Below the pieces are notes generated by a model that saw only the letters and a list, made by a program, of their open reading frames with translations, did no database searches and had not been told where the DNA came from. The position numbers and the translations under genes are program-made. Shown one piece after another: positions 25,718-35,408 of a DNA stretch of 64,000 nucleotides. The DNA comes from Verrucomicrobiota bacterium. GTDB taxonomy: Bacteria; Verrucomicrobiota; Verrucomicrobiia; Chthoniobacterales; Xiphinematobacteraceae. Position 1 is the first letter of the stretch; every line of letters begins with the position of its first letter. The DNA lies in NCBI GenBank assembly GCA_023269545.1, contig JAHFTB010000007.1, positions 24,941-88,940 on the forward strand, given 5' to 3'.

Positions 25718-26746
25718 GTGATGGATTTATATGGCTTTCTCCTCCGCCATGTGTTGTTTCGGCTGGACGCTGAAGCCACTCACGAATTCATCCTCTCCTG
25801 TCTTTCTCGCCCTCGACTTTGGAGCTTCTTGGGAAAGCGAGTATTTGGATCTCCCCCACAAAACATTCCTCTCTCTCTATTTGGCCTCCAATTTCGTAAT
25901 CCCGTCGGACTGGCCGCAGGTATGGATAAAAATGGGATTGCCCTCAGGAGCTGGGAAAAATTGGGATTCGGATTTGCAGAAATTGGAACCGTTACCGCTG
26001 TCCCACAACTTGGAAATCCTCGGCCTCGCTTATTTCGATTCCCCGAACTCGGAGCTCTCGTCAATCGTATGGGATTCAACAACGAAGGCGCCTATCCCCT
26101 TGCTCTGCGGATGGAGACCCTTCGAGAGTCAGGTCAATGGCCCACGATTCCCATCGGAATTAACATTGGAAAATCGAAAATCACCCCCTTGGAATCTGCC
26201 CATACGGATTATTTGGAAAGTTTTCGCCTCCTCCATGCACATGGCGACTATTTCGTCCTCAACATCAGCTCTCCCAACACTCCAGGACTTCGCAGTCTTC
26301 AAAGTATCGAACCCCTCGCTAAAATCCTCGGCACCCTCCGTGATTGGGAAGGCAGTCCCTCCAAACCACTGCTCATCAAAATCGCTCCCGATCTGGATTC
26401 CGAAAACCTTATTGCCATTGCAAAACTTTGCGAACAAGAGCGCCTTGCGGGCATCATTGCCACCAATACCACCTTGGACCATTCCTCCATTAGCTCAAGT
26501 CGCGATGAAATCGGAGGGCTGAGTGGACAACCTTTGCAGCAACGATCTAATACAGTCATTCGCCAATTGCGGGAAATCACTCAGCTTCCCATCATCGGTT
26601 CAGGGGGTATCTTCACCGGCGCTGATGCACTCGCGAAATTCGAAGCCGGCGCTAATTTAGTACAAATTTATACCGGCTTTGTTTATCGAGGTCCCGCACT
26701 GATTCGCGAGATTTGCAGTCTGCCTCCAAGATCTTTCTTCGTGTAG
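25718..26746 (+). CDS. pyrD: Dihydroorotate dehydrogenase (quinone), class 2
   Basis: 342 residues. The N-terminal helical region is characteristic of the membrane-associated class 2 enzyme. The FMN barrel has GLAAGMDKNG, EIGTVTAVPQ, NRMGFNN, NISSPNTPGLR (with the serine base region), IIATNTT and GSGGIFTGADA. It oxidises dihydroorotate with quinone in pyrimidine synthesis. It starts at GTG 25718 immediately after the mnmE stop, or at ATG 25721. A TATAGCG-family repeat follows its stop. Confidence 0.95.
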   Translation: MMDLYGFLLRHVLFRLDAEATHEFILSCLSRPRLWSFLGKRVFGSPPQNIPLSLFGLQFRNPVGLAAGMDKNGIALRSWEKLGFGFAEIGTVTAVPQLGNPRPRLFRFPELGALVNRMGFNNEGAYPLALRMETLRESGQWPTIPIGINIGKSKITPLESAHTDYLESFRLLHAHGDYFVLNISSPNTPGLRSLQSIEPLAKILGTLRDWEGSPSKPLLIKIAPDLDSENLIAIAKLCEQERLAGIIATNTTLDHSSISSSRDEIGGLSGQPLQQRSNTVIRQLREITQLPIIGSGGIFTGADALAKFEAGANLVQIYTGFVYRGPALIREICSLPPRSFFV

Positions 26747-26752
26747 GAGAAT

Positions 26753-26774
26753 ATTTTAAAGGAATTCCGCTATA
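26753..26774 (-). repeat. TATAGCG-family repeat
   Basis: On the minus strand reads TATAGCGGAATTCCTTTAAA, identical over this block to the copy at 52250-52304. It lies between pyrD and the LuxC-like gene. Confidence 0.7.
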
Positions 26775-26792
26775 CCCCGGAACTATCCACTG

Positions 26793-27875
26793 ATGTTAAC
26801 TGCTGAAAGAGCCCAAGAACTGGAAAAAACTCTTCGTCATTTCCCATTGCTTGAGGGATGGGAGGCTCCTGCTCTTCTCGGCCTTATTGAGCGTGAACTG
26901 AGCCACGCGGAAATTTTGGATGGCTTTCGTCCCTATGGCAAACGGAAAGCCCATGCTATTCCCCTGCAACCCATTCTTCACATTGTGAGTCACAATACGC
27001 CTCACGCCGCCCTTCAAAGCCTAGTACGCGGCCTGCTATTAGGAAGCCACAATTTTCTTAAGATTCCCACGGCCGGCCTTCCGGAAGCCGAAGAATTTAT
27101 CCGACTCCTCTCGCCCTCGCTTGCCTCTCTGGTTCATGTATCCCGCAGTTTGGAAGATTCCTGGTTGGAAAAAGCGGAAGCTGTCATTGTCTTCGGGGCG
27201 GATGAAACCATAGAAACTTTGCGGAAAAAAGTTTCTGCGGACTGTCTTTTTTTACCGCATGGACACAGTATCAGTTTCGGCATCGTTTTCGAAGATCCTC
27301 ATTATTCCTCTGTAGAAGCTGCGGCAAAGGACGTTTTTCTCTACGATCAACGAGGCTGTTTATCTCCCCATACTCTCTATGTCGCTTCTTCGCTTGCTTC
27401 TCGCGAATATGCTCGGCGCCTTGCAAACGCCTTAAAAAAACTCTGTGATGCAGGCTGTGAAGCGCACAGCACAGCGGAAGCAGCCGGGATTTTTGCAGAA
27501 CGGCACTACTTTCATTTTCTTCAAACCATGCGTCCCGACATTGAGGTCTGGGCTAGCGAGGGATCAAGCGACTGGACCGTGATTCATGATCCGAATCCCG
27601 AGTTTCGTCCTTCACCGCTAGGTCGTACAGTCTTTGTAAAACCTCTTCCCACCGAACTTTCCGTATCTCTTGCGGGCATTCATAAATGGATTTCCGGAAT
27701 TGGGATTTGGCCCGCTCGCGAGGAATATGCACAAATCGCCGCTCAATTGGGAGCTTCTCGTATTTGCCCTCTCGGTAAAATGCAATTTCCTCCTGCGGAT
27801 TGGCATCAGGATGCTCTTCCGGTGCTCTCTCAGTTAGTTCACTGGGTGGATTTCGAAGAAGAGACACAGGGATAG
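26793..27875 (+). CDS. Acyl-CoA reductase, LuxC-like
   Basis: 360 residues resembling LuxC-type fatty acyl-CoA/acyl-protein reductases of the aldehyde dehydrogenase fold. The catalytic cysteine motif YDQRGCLSP (Cys189) matches the FDQQACLSP-like block of LuxC, and HIVSHNTPHAALQSLVRGLL is the family's N-terminal cofactor region. It would reduce an acyl thioester to an aldehyde with NAD(P)H. Usual LuxC is about 480 residues, so this is a shorter relative. No LuxE or luciferase genes occur here; a role in lipid or signal-aldehyde formation is open. Confidence 0.75.
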   Translation: MLTAERAQELEKTLRHFPLLEGWEAPALLGLIERELSHAEILDGFRPYGKRKAHAIPLQPILHIVSHNTPHAALQSLVRGLLLGSHNFLKIPTAGLPEAEEFIRLLSPSLASLVHVSRSLEDSWLEKAEAVIVFGADETIETLRKKVSADCLFLPHGHSISFGIVFEDPHYSSVEAAAKDVFLYDQRGCLSPHTLYVASSLASREYARRLANALKKLCDAGCEAHSTAEAAGIFAERHYFHFLQTMRPDIEVWASEGSSDWTVIHDPNPEFRPSPLGRTVFVKPLPTELSVSLAGIHKWISGIGIWPAREEYAQIAAQLGASRICPLGKMQFPPADWHQDALPVLSQLVHWVDFEEETQG

Positions 27876-27932
27876 ATTTTTCAGATAGACGGGACGTTCG
27901 AATTTGGTAAATAAGTTCAGCTGTTCCCCAAA

Positions 27933-28469
27933 ATGACGAGTGAACTTTCCTCCTCTCAAGTCGGCCGGATTCCTCCCGAACTATTGAATCATATCGACGA
28001 AGTCATCGCTCGTTATCCGGTCTCTTCCCGTAGCGCCTCCTTACCCATCCTTCATCTTTGGCAGAACCACTTCGGATATGTAGATGAAAGCGCAATCGAA
28101 TGGATTGCCAGCAAACTGGGGCTGCAGCCCATCAACATTCTGGAACTCGTCACATTCTATCCTTGGTTTCGACAACAAGCTGCCGGACGTATTATGATCC
28201 GCGTCTGCCATACCCTTTCTTGCGCTATGGCCGGAAGTAAAGACGTGTACGCAGCCTTTTGTAAGGCCACGCATATTCCTTGCTCCAAGGAGAAGGAACC
28301 CCTTATTACCACCAGTCCGGATAGTCAATTCAGCATCGAATTTGTAGAATGTTTAGCTAGTTGTGGAACCGCCCCGGTTTGTCTGATTCAAGATGAGTTG
28401 GTAGAAAATATTTCTCCGGAAAATGTTCCGAACATCTTACAGGGATATGCGAATGAAAGCGTTTTCTAG
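27933..28469 (+). CDS. nuoE: NADH-quinone oxidoreductase subunit E
   Basis: 178 residues, the usual size. A helical N-terminus is followed by the thioredoxin-like [2Fe-2S] domain with ligands in CHTLSC and CLASC (C-x4-C and C-x3-C). It is part of the NADH-oxidising arm of complex I and passes electrons from NuoF. The gene is followed 13 bases later by nuoF. The rest of the nuo operon is not in the window, so the complex is encoded at more than one locus or another cluster exists elsewhere. Confidence 0.95.
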   Translation: MTSELSSSQVGRIPPELLNHIDEVIARYPVSSRSASLPILHLWQNHFGYVDESAIEWIASKLGLQPINILELVTFYPWFRQQAAGRIMIRVCHTLSCAMAGSKDVYAAFCKATHIPCSKEKEPLITTSPDSQFSIEFVECLASCGTAPVCLIQDELVENISPENVPNILQGYANESVF

Positions 28470-28482
28470 AATATCTTAAGCT

Positions 28483-29811
28483 ATGTCCGCGATTGCATCC
28501 CCTCCTCATCCGAAAGAACGCCGTATCATTTTCGAAAATCTGACTCAACCGGGTTATACTCCTGATCTTTCCTGTTACCTTGCCCACGGCGGATACGAAT
28601 CTCTCCGACAGGCCCTGGGAATGAAGTCCCAGGAAATTATCGACAAGATAAAGACAGCTCATCTTCGTGGACGAGGAGGGGCTGCCTTCCCTACGGGCCT
28701 TAAATGGTCTTTTATTAAGCTGGATGACGGCAAACCCCATTATCTTGTTGTCAACGGAGACGAATCTGAACCGGGGACATTTAAAGACCGATATATCCTT
28801 CATCAAGAGCCTCACCAACTTATCGAAGGCATGACTATTGCTGCCTATGCTCTCGGTGTCCATCTTGCATATATCTATATTCGCTGTGAATTCCCCCATG
28901 CCGCCCGGATCGTTCACCGAGCATTGGAAGAAGCTCGCGAAAAGGGCTTTTCAGGAAAAAACATTCTCGGATCCGGCTATGATTTGGATATCCATATCCA
29001 TCAGGGGGCGGGCGCTTATATTTGTGGTGAGGAAACCAGCCTCCTCGAATCCCTGGAAGGAAAACGTCCCTATCCTCGTATTAAGCCTCCCTATTTCCCT
29101 GCGGTATTAGGTCTCTACATGCAACCTACGGTGGTAAATAATGTGGAAACTCTCTGCCACGTAAAACATATCCTCCGTTTGGGTCCCGAGGAATATGCTC
29201 GTATGGGGACACCTGGTGATGGCGGCACACGGATGCTCTGTGTCAGTGGTGACATTAATCGACCAGGCGTTTATGAGTTTCCCTGTGGTGCGGTGACTCT
29301 CGGAGAACTTATTTTTGATGTGTGCGGCGGATTGAAAGCAGGGAGGCAGCTCAAGGCGGTGATTCCCGGAGGAAGCTCCGCTAAGGTCCTGCGCGCCGGA
29401 GAAGTTTACAAAGTAAAGAGTTCCTCCGGAGAGCGAGAACTGCCTCTGTTAGACGTCACCATGGATGCGACCAGTCTTGCAGCCGTTGGCACGATGATCG
29501 GCAGTGGCGGAGTGATTGTAATGGACGACTCCCGGAGTATGCTCTGGGCACTCAATAATCTTAATCTCTTCTACGCGCACGAAAGTTGTGGCCAATGCAC
29601 TCCCTGCCGCGAAGGAAGTGCGTGGATGGCGCAAGTCACCTCGCGCATGCTCACCGGTAAAAAGAATCCGGAAGATGCTCAGACGCTCCGATCAATGGCT
29701 GACAATATTGCCGGCAGAACGATCTGCGCATTTGGCGAAGCATGTGCCTGGCCCACACAAAGCTTCCTGGATAAGTTCCCCGAGGAATTCTCGCATCCTC
29801 CGATTCGCTGA
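28483..29811 (+). CDS. nuoF: NADH-quinone oxidoreductase subunit F
   Basis: 442 residues. The NADH/FMN site GRGGAAFPTGLKW, the FMN-binding GAGAYICGEETSLLESLEGK, and the [4Fe-4S] ligands in SCGQCTPCREG plus a distal Cys in FGEACAWP are intact. It oxidises NADH at the tip of complex I on the cytoplasmic side. It pairs with nuoE upstream. Downstream comes a 200-base gap and a non-housekeeping gene. Confidence 0.97.
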   Translation: MSAIASPPHPKERRIIFENLTQPGYTPDLSCYLAHGGYESLRQALGMKSQEIIDKIKTAHLRGRGGAAFPTGLKWSFIKLDDGKPHYLVVNGDESEPGTFKDRYILHQEPHQLIEGMTIAAYALGVHLAYIYIRCEFPHAARIVHRALEEAREKGFSGKNILGSGYDLDIHIHQGAGAYICGEETSLLESLEGKRPYPRIKPPYFPAVLGLYMQPTVVNNVETLCHVKHILRLGPEEYARMGTPGDGGTRMLCVSGDINRPGVYEFPCGAVTLGELIFDVCGGLKAGRQLKAVIPGGSSAKVLRAGEVYKVKSSSGERELPLLDVTMDATSLAAVGTMIGSGGVIVMDDSRSMLWALNNLNLFYAHESCGQCTPCREGSAWMAQVTSRMLTGKKNPEDAQTLRSMADNIAGRTICAFGEACAWPTQSFLDKFPEEFSHPPIR

Positions 29812-29942
29812 TTTTCTCAACCACATCCGATTTGTAAAAAATATTCGAACACGGAAATTTGATTGCAAATAATTGTAGTATTGCCTACATCTTCTAAGAA
29901 AATCCTCTTAAGAGAATCAGATTAAAGACAAAGCTGGGAACA

Positions 29943-29989
29943 AAAATAACGGTGAATTCGAACTCATTTTATACGGGTTTCGCTTATAA
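29943..29989 (-). repeat. TATAGCG-family repeat, long copy
   Basis: On the minus strand: TATAAGCGAAACCCGTATAA, then AATGAGTTCGAATTCACCG and TTAT. The downstream block AATGAGTTCGAATTYACCG is shared with 52250-52304, which defines a longer element of about 45 bases. It lies in front of the gene at 30016. Confidence 0.75.
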
Positions 29990-30015
29990 TACTCTGAAAT
30001 AAATGAAAGACCTAT

Positions 30016-31431
30016 ATGTCTCCCGACTCTGTAACAAACGACACAGATATTCGTTGGGCTATTCGTCGCTCAAATACATCAGACCCCTCATCGAGCATTG
30101 TTTATTCAAATGGTAAGATAGACAGGGCGCGTCACAGACTATTGCCTACGATAGGCAAGAAGCTATCAAATATAGAAGTAGGCACCGAACCCGGAGCTTC
30201 TCTGTCGGATTGTGGGGCAACTGTTTTAGAAGCAGCTGGCTCCTCGCTACAGGCAGCAAGTACGATGGGTGCTTGTAAACCAAATGTGGGCCCTGGAGCA
30301 GGGCTCGCCTTGAACATAGTGGGTGTCGTGCTAGCTGCTAAGGAGGTTCATGAAGCAGGTCATGATTTTCGGGATGCTAAAATCAATAAACAAAGAGTTA
30401 AACGCGAGATTTCCGAAGAAAATAAAACACTACAACCAAAAAACATGATCTCCCATCAGATCTCGGAGGCAGAAGGGTCTTACAGCATTCTTCCAAACAA
30501 TTCGATTTCCCCACTCTCCTCTCCTTCCGAAATCTCAGGATCTTCCAGTAACGCGGCAAAATTACACTCCGCAAACAAGGATTACAAACATGCCAAGGAA
30601 AATCTTTTTTCCTCCACTGGAGAACTGACAGACGCGTGCATAGATACTGCCGTTGGAGGAATGACCTTTTCTCACGCCATATCGGTGGAAATTGCTTCTT
30701 CAGCCTTATCCGGAGTAGGAGGCATTCTGGGCCTCTTGACCTCTCTGATTCCATTCAAGAGAAGTATCACCGAAATAAATAGAAAACGTTACAAATCAAA
30801 GGTTGTAAAAAGATTACAAGCGGAGAGCCCTCCTTGCACCAATAAAGCAGCGGACAAACTCATTAAAATGCATCATGAATTTTTGTTAAAAAAACGCCGC
30901 GCTTGGTTTTCGATATCATGGAGCAGCACCAATGTCCTTCGTAATATAGTCGTCAGCGTTGTGGGAATCCTAGGAGCAGTTGGCCTCTTAGCTACGGGAA
31001 TGCTCCCCATATTCATCCTGATTGCTCTGGGAGCAGGCCTCTATGGCGGAGTAATCGGAATGAACATGTATCTTAATTGGAGGGAGCGACGTGACACTCG
31101 CTTCTTAATTGATCAGTTTAGGAGCCAACTGTATTCGGATGGCTTGGAAAGTGATAAAAATTCTCCTGTGGATAAAAATAAATTTTTGGATGATGAGATT
31201 TATAAATTTATAAACTTATATGAAGCTAAGATGACAGAAACTTGCTTGGATTATTTACTCGTGCTCAAGCATGTCGCCACTCCAGGAGGAGATCCGGACA
31301 TCACAGAAGCAATCCTCGCTACCGGAAAAAACAAGCAATTGATTGAAAGCTACTTTGGGCTTATTAAAACAGAGTGGCCCAATCAACCGGAGAAAGCATT
31401 GAAACTCATGCGTTACTGCAGAGAACATTAG
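30016..31431 (+). CDS. Hydrophobic candidate effector of unknown family
   Basis: 471 residues with no signal peptide and no family I recognise. A polar N-terminus (1-85) precedes a first hydrophobic, glycine-rich segment (92-108, GPGAGLALNIVGVVLAAKE). A Ser-rich linker (140-180) is followed by a second hydrophobic block (213-247), a basic stretch, and a long hairpin of two helices (309-353, IVVSVVGILGAVGLLATGML and further). The C-terminal 110 residues look helical and soluble. A polar N-terminus with paired internal helices resembles translocated membrane-inserting effectors of intracellular bacteria (inference). It stands alone between nuoF and a candidate amidase gene. Confidence 0.5.
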   Translation: MSPDSVTNDTDIRWAIRRSNTSDPSSSIVYSNGKIDRARHRLLPTIGKKLSNIEVGTEPGASLSDCGATVLEAAGSSLQAASTMGACKPNVGPGAGLALNIVGVVLAAKEVHEAGHDFRDAKINKQRVKREISEENKTLQPKNMISHQISEAEGSYSILPNNSISPLSSPSEISGSSSNAAKLHSANKDYKHAKENLFSSTGELTDACIDTAVGGMTFSHAISVEIASSALSGVGGILGLLTSLIPFKRSITEINRKRYKSKVVKRLQAESPPCTNKAADKLIKMHHEFLLKKRRAWFSISWSSTNVLRNIVVSVVGILGAVGLLATGMLPIFILIALGAGLYGGVIGMNMYLNWRERRDTRFLIDQFRSQLYSDGLESDKNSPVDKNKFLDDEIYKFINLYEAKMTETCLDYLLVLKHVATPGGDPDITEAILATGKNKQLIESYFGLIKTEWPNQPEKALKLMRYCREH

Positions 31432-31447
31432 CACATTGCACCTTCAC

Positions 31448-31496
31448 TGAAAGAGATTACGTGTTTTTAATATTGAAAGAGATTACGGTTTTTAAA
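31448..31496 (+). repeat. Direct repeat pair
   Basis: TGAAAGAGATTACG(T)GTTTTTAA occurs twice, separated by three bases, just after the gene at 30016-31431. It may be a slipped duplication or a binding-site pair. Confidence 0.7.
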
Positions 31497-31546
31497 TCAG
31501 CAGCGAGGGTGGGGGCATAGTTGAGGGGGAGGGGAATAGTTTTTAG

Positions 31547-32659
31547 TTATTCGCGTGGCCTTTCCACAGCTCCGCTTTTCTCTAACGCTTGGTTGAAGTT
31601 TGAATCCCTTGTTTTAATAGTAACCAGGTAGTTATTTTGTGGAGGAAGTGCTTCTATGTTTGCTGTAATGTTCTCCGGATGGGTAATACGGGTGAAGAGA
31701 GCTCTTTGCAGGATCCGAGTGGAAACAGGGATCCCTCGATCGTTCGCCTCTTGAATTGAGGGGTAATGATTGTAGGAACAATAACCGAGCTCCCGATAGT
31801 AGTTCGGAATCCTCTCCGTAGGATCATTAATATCGGGATAGTTATTTCGGATGGGATTTATTTTTACGAGCATCTTGCTAAATCCATTGGGGACATTAGC
31901 AGACCACATTTCCATGTAGATGCCTTCGCGATAAAATTTCCATCCCATAAAAACTCCTAAATGGCCTCTTTCGCGCACTCCTACATGTTTATTCCAATAT
32001 ACCTTTACAAAATCTCCGGACTTGGCTGCATTCAGCTTCCAAAAATTTGTTCCTGCACCGAGCTCGCTCATAAGAATAGCGAAACCTGGGCCATTAGCAT
32101 TTACCCTTCCCCAAAAACCCACGCCATCCTCTTCTCCATGGGGAAGCACTTTCTCCAGCTGTTCTCGAGAAGGAAAAATCATGGAATTTCGCTGAAGCTT
32201 AGAAAGAACTTTTCCCAATAACAAATGAGTGGCGGCGGAGCAGAAGGACTTTTTTGCTTTTGTCAAATCCACACTCAGCTCCCCATTCTCCGAAATTGTC
32301 ATTGCGGCTCTGTGCGCTCGGAATGCTTCTGGCCCGGTAGAATACCTATAGCCTGTGCCACCTGGCGCAGCATTTACTTCGCTCACAACAATTGAATTTA
32401 CGTCTGTGTGCGCTCCCGATTGAACCTCTCTTTTGACCCGAACACTCTCAAACGCATCCGGTCTTGCCATTCGGAAATCAGTGAACCTGCGATTTCCCTC
32501 AATCACTCTCCGACCTAATGAGGGAGAGGTGGGTCTCTCAAGAAAAGACTGCGAACCTTCAGAGGATATCGGGACATTGGTCAAGCCAGAGCGCTCCTGA
32601 GGTTCGGAAGAATGGGTGAAAATTGCGGATTCCGAAGGGAAAGATGTGACTGTTTTCAT
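31547..32659 (-). CDS. NlpC/P60-like Cys-His amidase, candidate effector
   Basis: 370 residues. The first 100 are polar and disordered (Ser/Glu/Arg-rich). The fold after residue 130 has the order of papain-like NlpC/P60 or CHAP enzymes: KSFCSAATHLLL (nucleophile candidate Cys140), a GDFVKVYW strand (215-222), then RGHLGVFMGW (His233) and MWSAN (Asn255 as possible third residue). Such enzymes cleave peptidoglycan peptides or host amide bonds. There is no signal peptide, which for a cell-wall enzyme would be odd and fits delivery by a specialised system. The overall family match is by motif only. Confidence 0.5.
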   Translation of the reverse strand: MKTVTSFPSESAIFTHSSEPQERSGLTNVPISSEGSQSFLERPTSPSLGRRVIEGNRRFTDFRMARPDAFESVRVKREVQSGAHTDVNSIVVSEVNAAPGGTGYRYSTGPEAFRAHRAAMTISENGELSVDLTKAKKSFCSAATHLLLGKVLSKLQRNSMIFPSREQLEKVLPHGEEDGVGFWGRVNANGPGFAILMSELGAGTNFWKLNAAKSGDFVKVYWNKHVGVRERGHLGVFMGWKFYREGIYMEMWSANVPNGFSKMLVKINPIRNNYPDINDPTERIPNYYRELGYCSYNHYPSIQEANDRGIPVSTRILQRALFTRITHPENITANIEALPPQNNYLVTIKTRDSNFNQALEKSGAVERPRE

Positions 32660-32795
32660 CGAGGGAATAAACTCGCAATCTCTTAGTTGTCAACGTATTA
32701 TTGCAAAACAAAAGTTCATGGGCTCTGTTTATCCAGGGCCAAAGTTGCAAAATAAACATGCTGCGTTTTTACGCGCAATAGATTATTCTTAGAGA

Positions 32796-33209
32796 ATGCG
32801 AGCATTTCTCATTCGCTGGCTGGCCATCACTATCGCAGTTTATATTGCATCGAGATTACTTCCAGGGATTCACTCAGATTCTTTCGAGGCGCTTGTGGGA
32901 GCCTCTCTCCTTCTTGGTATCATCAATGCTTTTGTGCGCCCGGTACTTCTGTTGCTCAGCATCCCATTTATTTTGCTCACCATGGGGATATTCATTTTTG
33001 TCATCAATTCCCTGCTCCTCAGTTTTGTATCCTGGTTGATTCCTCCTTTCCATGTGGAAGGATTTTGGAATGCGTTTTTTGGAGCCATCGTCATCAGTAT
33101 GGTGACGTGGATTCTGAGCTCTTTTTTTCGAGCGAGTGATGGTCGCATCCACCCTATCACTCATCATCAGGCAATCAAACGTGCGAATGCTAGGACCATT
33201 GATTCCTAA
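32796..33209 (+). CDS. Four-helix membrane protein, phage-holin-4-2 family
   Basis: 137 residues with four hydrophobic helices and the family's typical spacing: RWLAITIAVYIASRLLPGI, then ALVGASLLLGIINAFVRPVL, LTMGIFIFVINSLLLSFVSW and WNAFFGAIVISMVTWILSSF. Despite the family name, these proteins are widespread chromosomal inner-membrane proteins of unknown function. The last 25 residues are polar. It precedes trpF by 34 bases. Confidence 0.82.
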   Translation: MRAFLIRWLAITIAVYIASRLLPGIHSDSFEALVGASLLLGIINAFVRPVLLLLSIPFILLTMGIFIFVINSLLLSFVSWLIPPFHVEGFWNAFFGAIVISMVTWILSSFFRASDGRIHPITHHQAIKRANARTIDS

Positions 33210-33243
33210 GAATCGTGCTAGCACATAAGGGGACATAGCTGGC

Positions 33244-33975
33244 GTGAGCCCTCCATTCTTTTCTAAGAATCAACTTCGGGTAAAGATCTGTGGGTTAAAA
33301 ACCGCTGAGGATGCTCAAGCAGCTGTTGAATTAGGAGCGGATGCCCTCGGTTTCAATTTTTATCCCTCCTCACCACGCTTTGTTCCTCCGGCAACTGCGC
33401 TCAAAATCGTCACAAGCTTGCCGCGCGATACCGCTCGCATTGCTGTGGTGGTTCATCCCACCTCCGCTGAAATTCAGGCATTGCTCGATGCCAATGTGTG
33501 GGATGCTATTCAGTTTCACGGAGACGAGCCCCCAAAATTTTGCGAAGACTCCGGATTTCCAATTTGGATTAAAGCCCTACGGATCAGCGATGATTCCGAG
33601 CAAACATTGGAAAAAATCGGGTCATTCTCTTCTCCCTATATTTTGCTCGATGCCAATGTCCCCAATACCTACGGAGGAACAGGTACTCTCATGAATTTGC
33701 ATCTTGCCGCCCGTATCGTTCAGGCCTTTCCTCAAAAGCACTTTATTCTGGCCGGAGGCTTGCGCCCGGAGAATGTCCAACAAGCCGCTCACATGGTGCG
33801 CCCCTTTGCAGTCGACGTAGCCAGTGGAGTGGAAAATGCATCGGGACGCAAGGATCTCTCAAAGATGCAGGCCTTTATCACAGCGGCTGTTCATAAAATT
33901 CACGGCCCCTCAGTCCCTGGGCGGAACTCACGGTCTAAAAAAAGCTGCGAGCCATCCCCTGAACTGGACAGTTAA
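33244..33975 (+). CDS. trpF: Phosphoribosylanthranilate isomerase
   Basis: 243 residues from GTG 33244. RVKICGLKTAEDAQAAVELG then ADALGFNFYPSSPRFV is the TrpF N-terminal signature with the catalytic Cys. IQFHGDE, LLDANV...GGTG and LAGGLRPENV, with catalytic Asp in AVDVASGVE, complete the barrel. It acts in tryptophan synthesis. The normal family ends near residue 220. The last 20 or so (RNSRSKKSCEPSPELDS) are encoded by a dispersed-repeat-like sequence, so the C-terminus is an added tail. leuB follows. Confidence 0.93.
   Translation: MSPPFFSKNQLRVKICGLKTAEDAQAAVELGADALGFNFYPSSPRFVPPATALKIVTSLPRDTARIAVVVHPTSAEIQALLDANVWDAIQFHGDEPPKFCEDSGFPIWIKALRISDDSEQTLEKIGSFSSPYILLDANVPNTYGGTGTLMNLHLAARIVQAFPQKHFILAGGLRPENVQQAAHMVRPFAVDVASGVENASGRKDLSKMQAFITAAVHKIHGPSVPGRNSRSKKSCEPSPELDS
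33919..33967 (+). repeat. Degenerate dispersed repeat, family 3, copy B (in trpF end)
   Basis: GGCGGAACTCACGGTCTAAA, then AAAAGCTGCGAGCC, resembles the second half of the copy at 1588-1672 (ACGGCCTAAAAAAGCCGCGA). It lies in the reading frame of trpF and encodes its extra C-terminal residues. Confidence 0.45.
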
Positions 33976-35130
<1,155 letters not shown>

Positions 35131-35408
35131 TATAATGTGTCTATTCACCAGTAAGAAAATTTCGAAATATGAAATCATAGTGATAGCCATACCACACAAG
35201 CGACGACCACTGCTATATCAGCCCTTTTACTTTTATGCGCAGACCTCATTTCTCTCATTTTGTTGCACGCTTATCCGACGTTTCCCTTGACTATCAAAGA
35301 ACAGGACGACACTCTTCGATCAGTTTCCTCTTGACTGTGCAATTTTCTCGAGCTGTTTGAAGCAAACTCACCGGGTCTTGTAATCAAGATTTTCTATTTT
35401 AAAGACAA

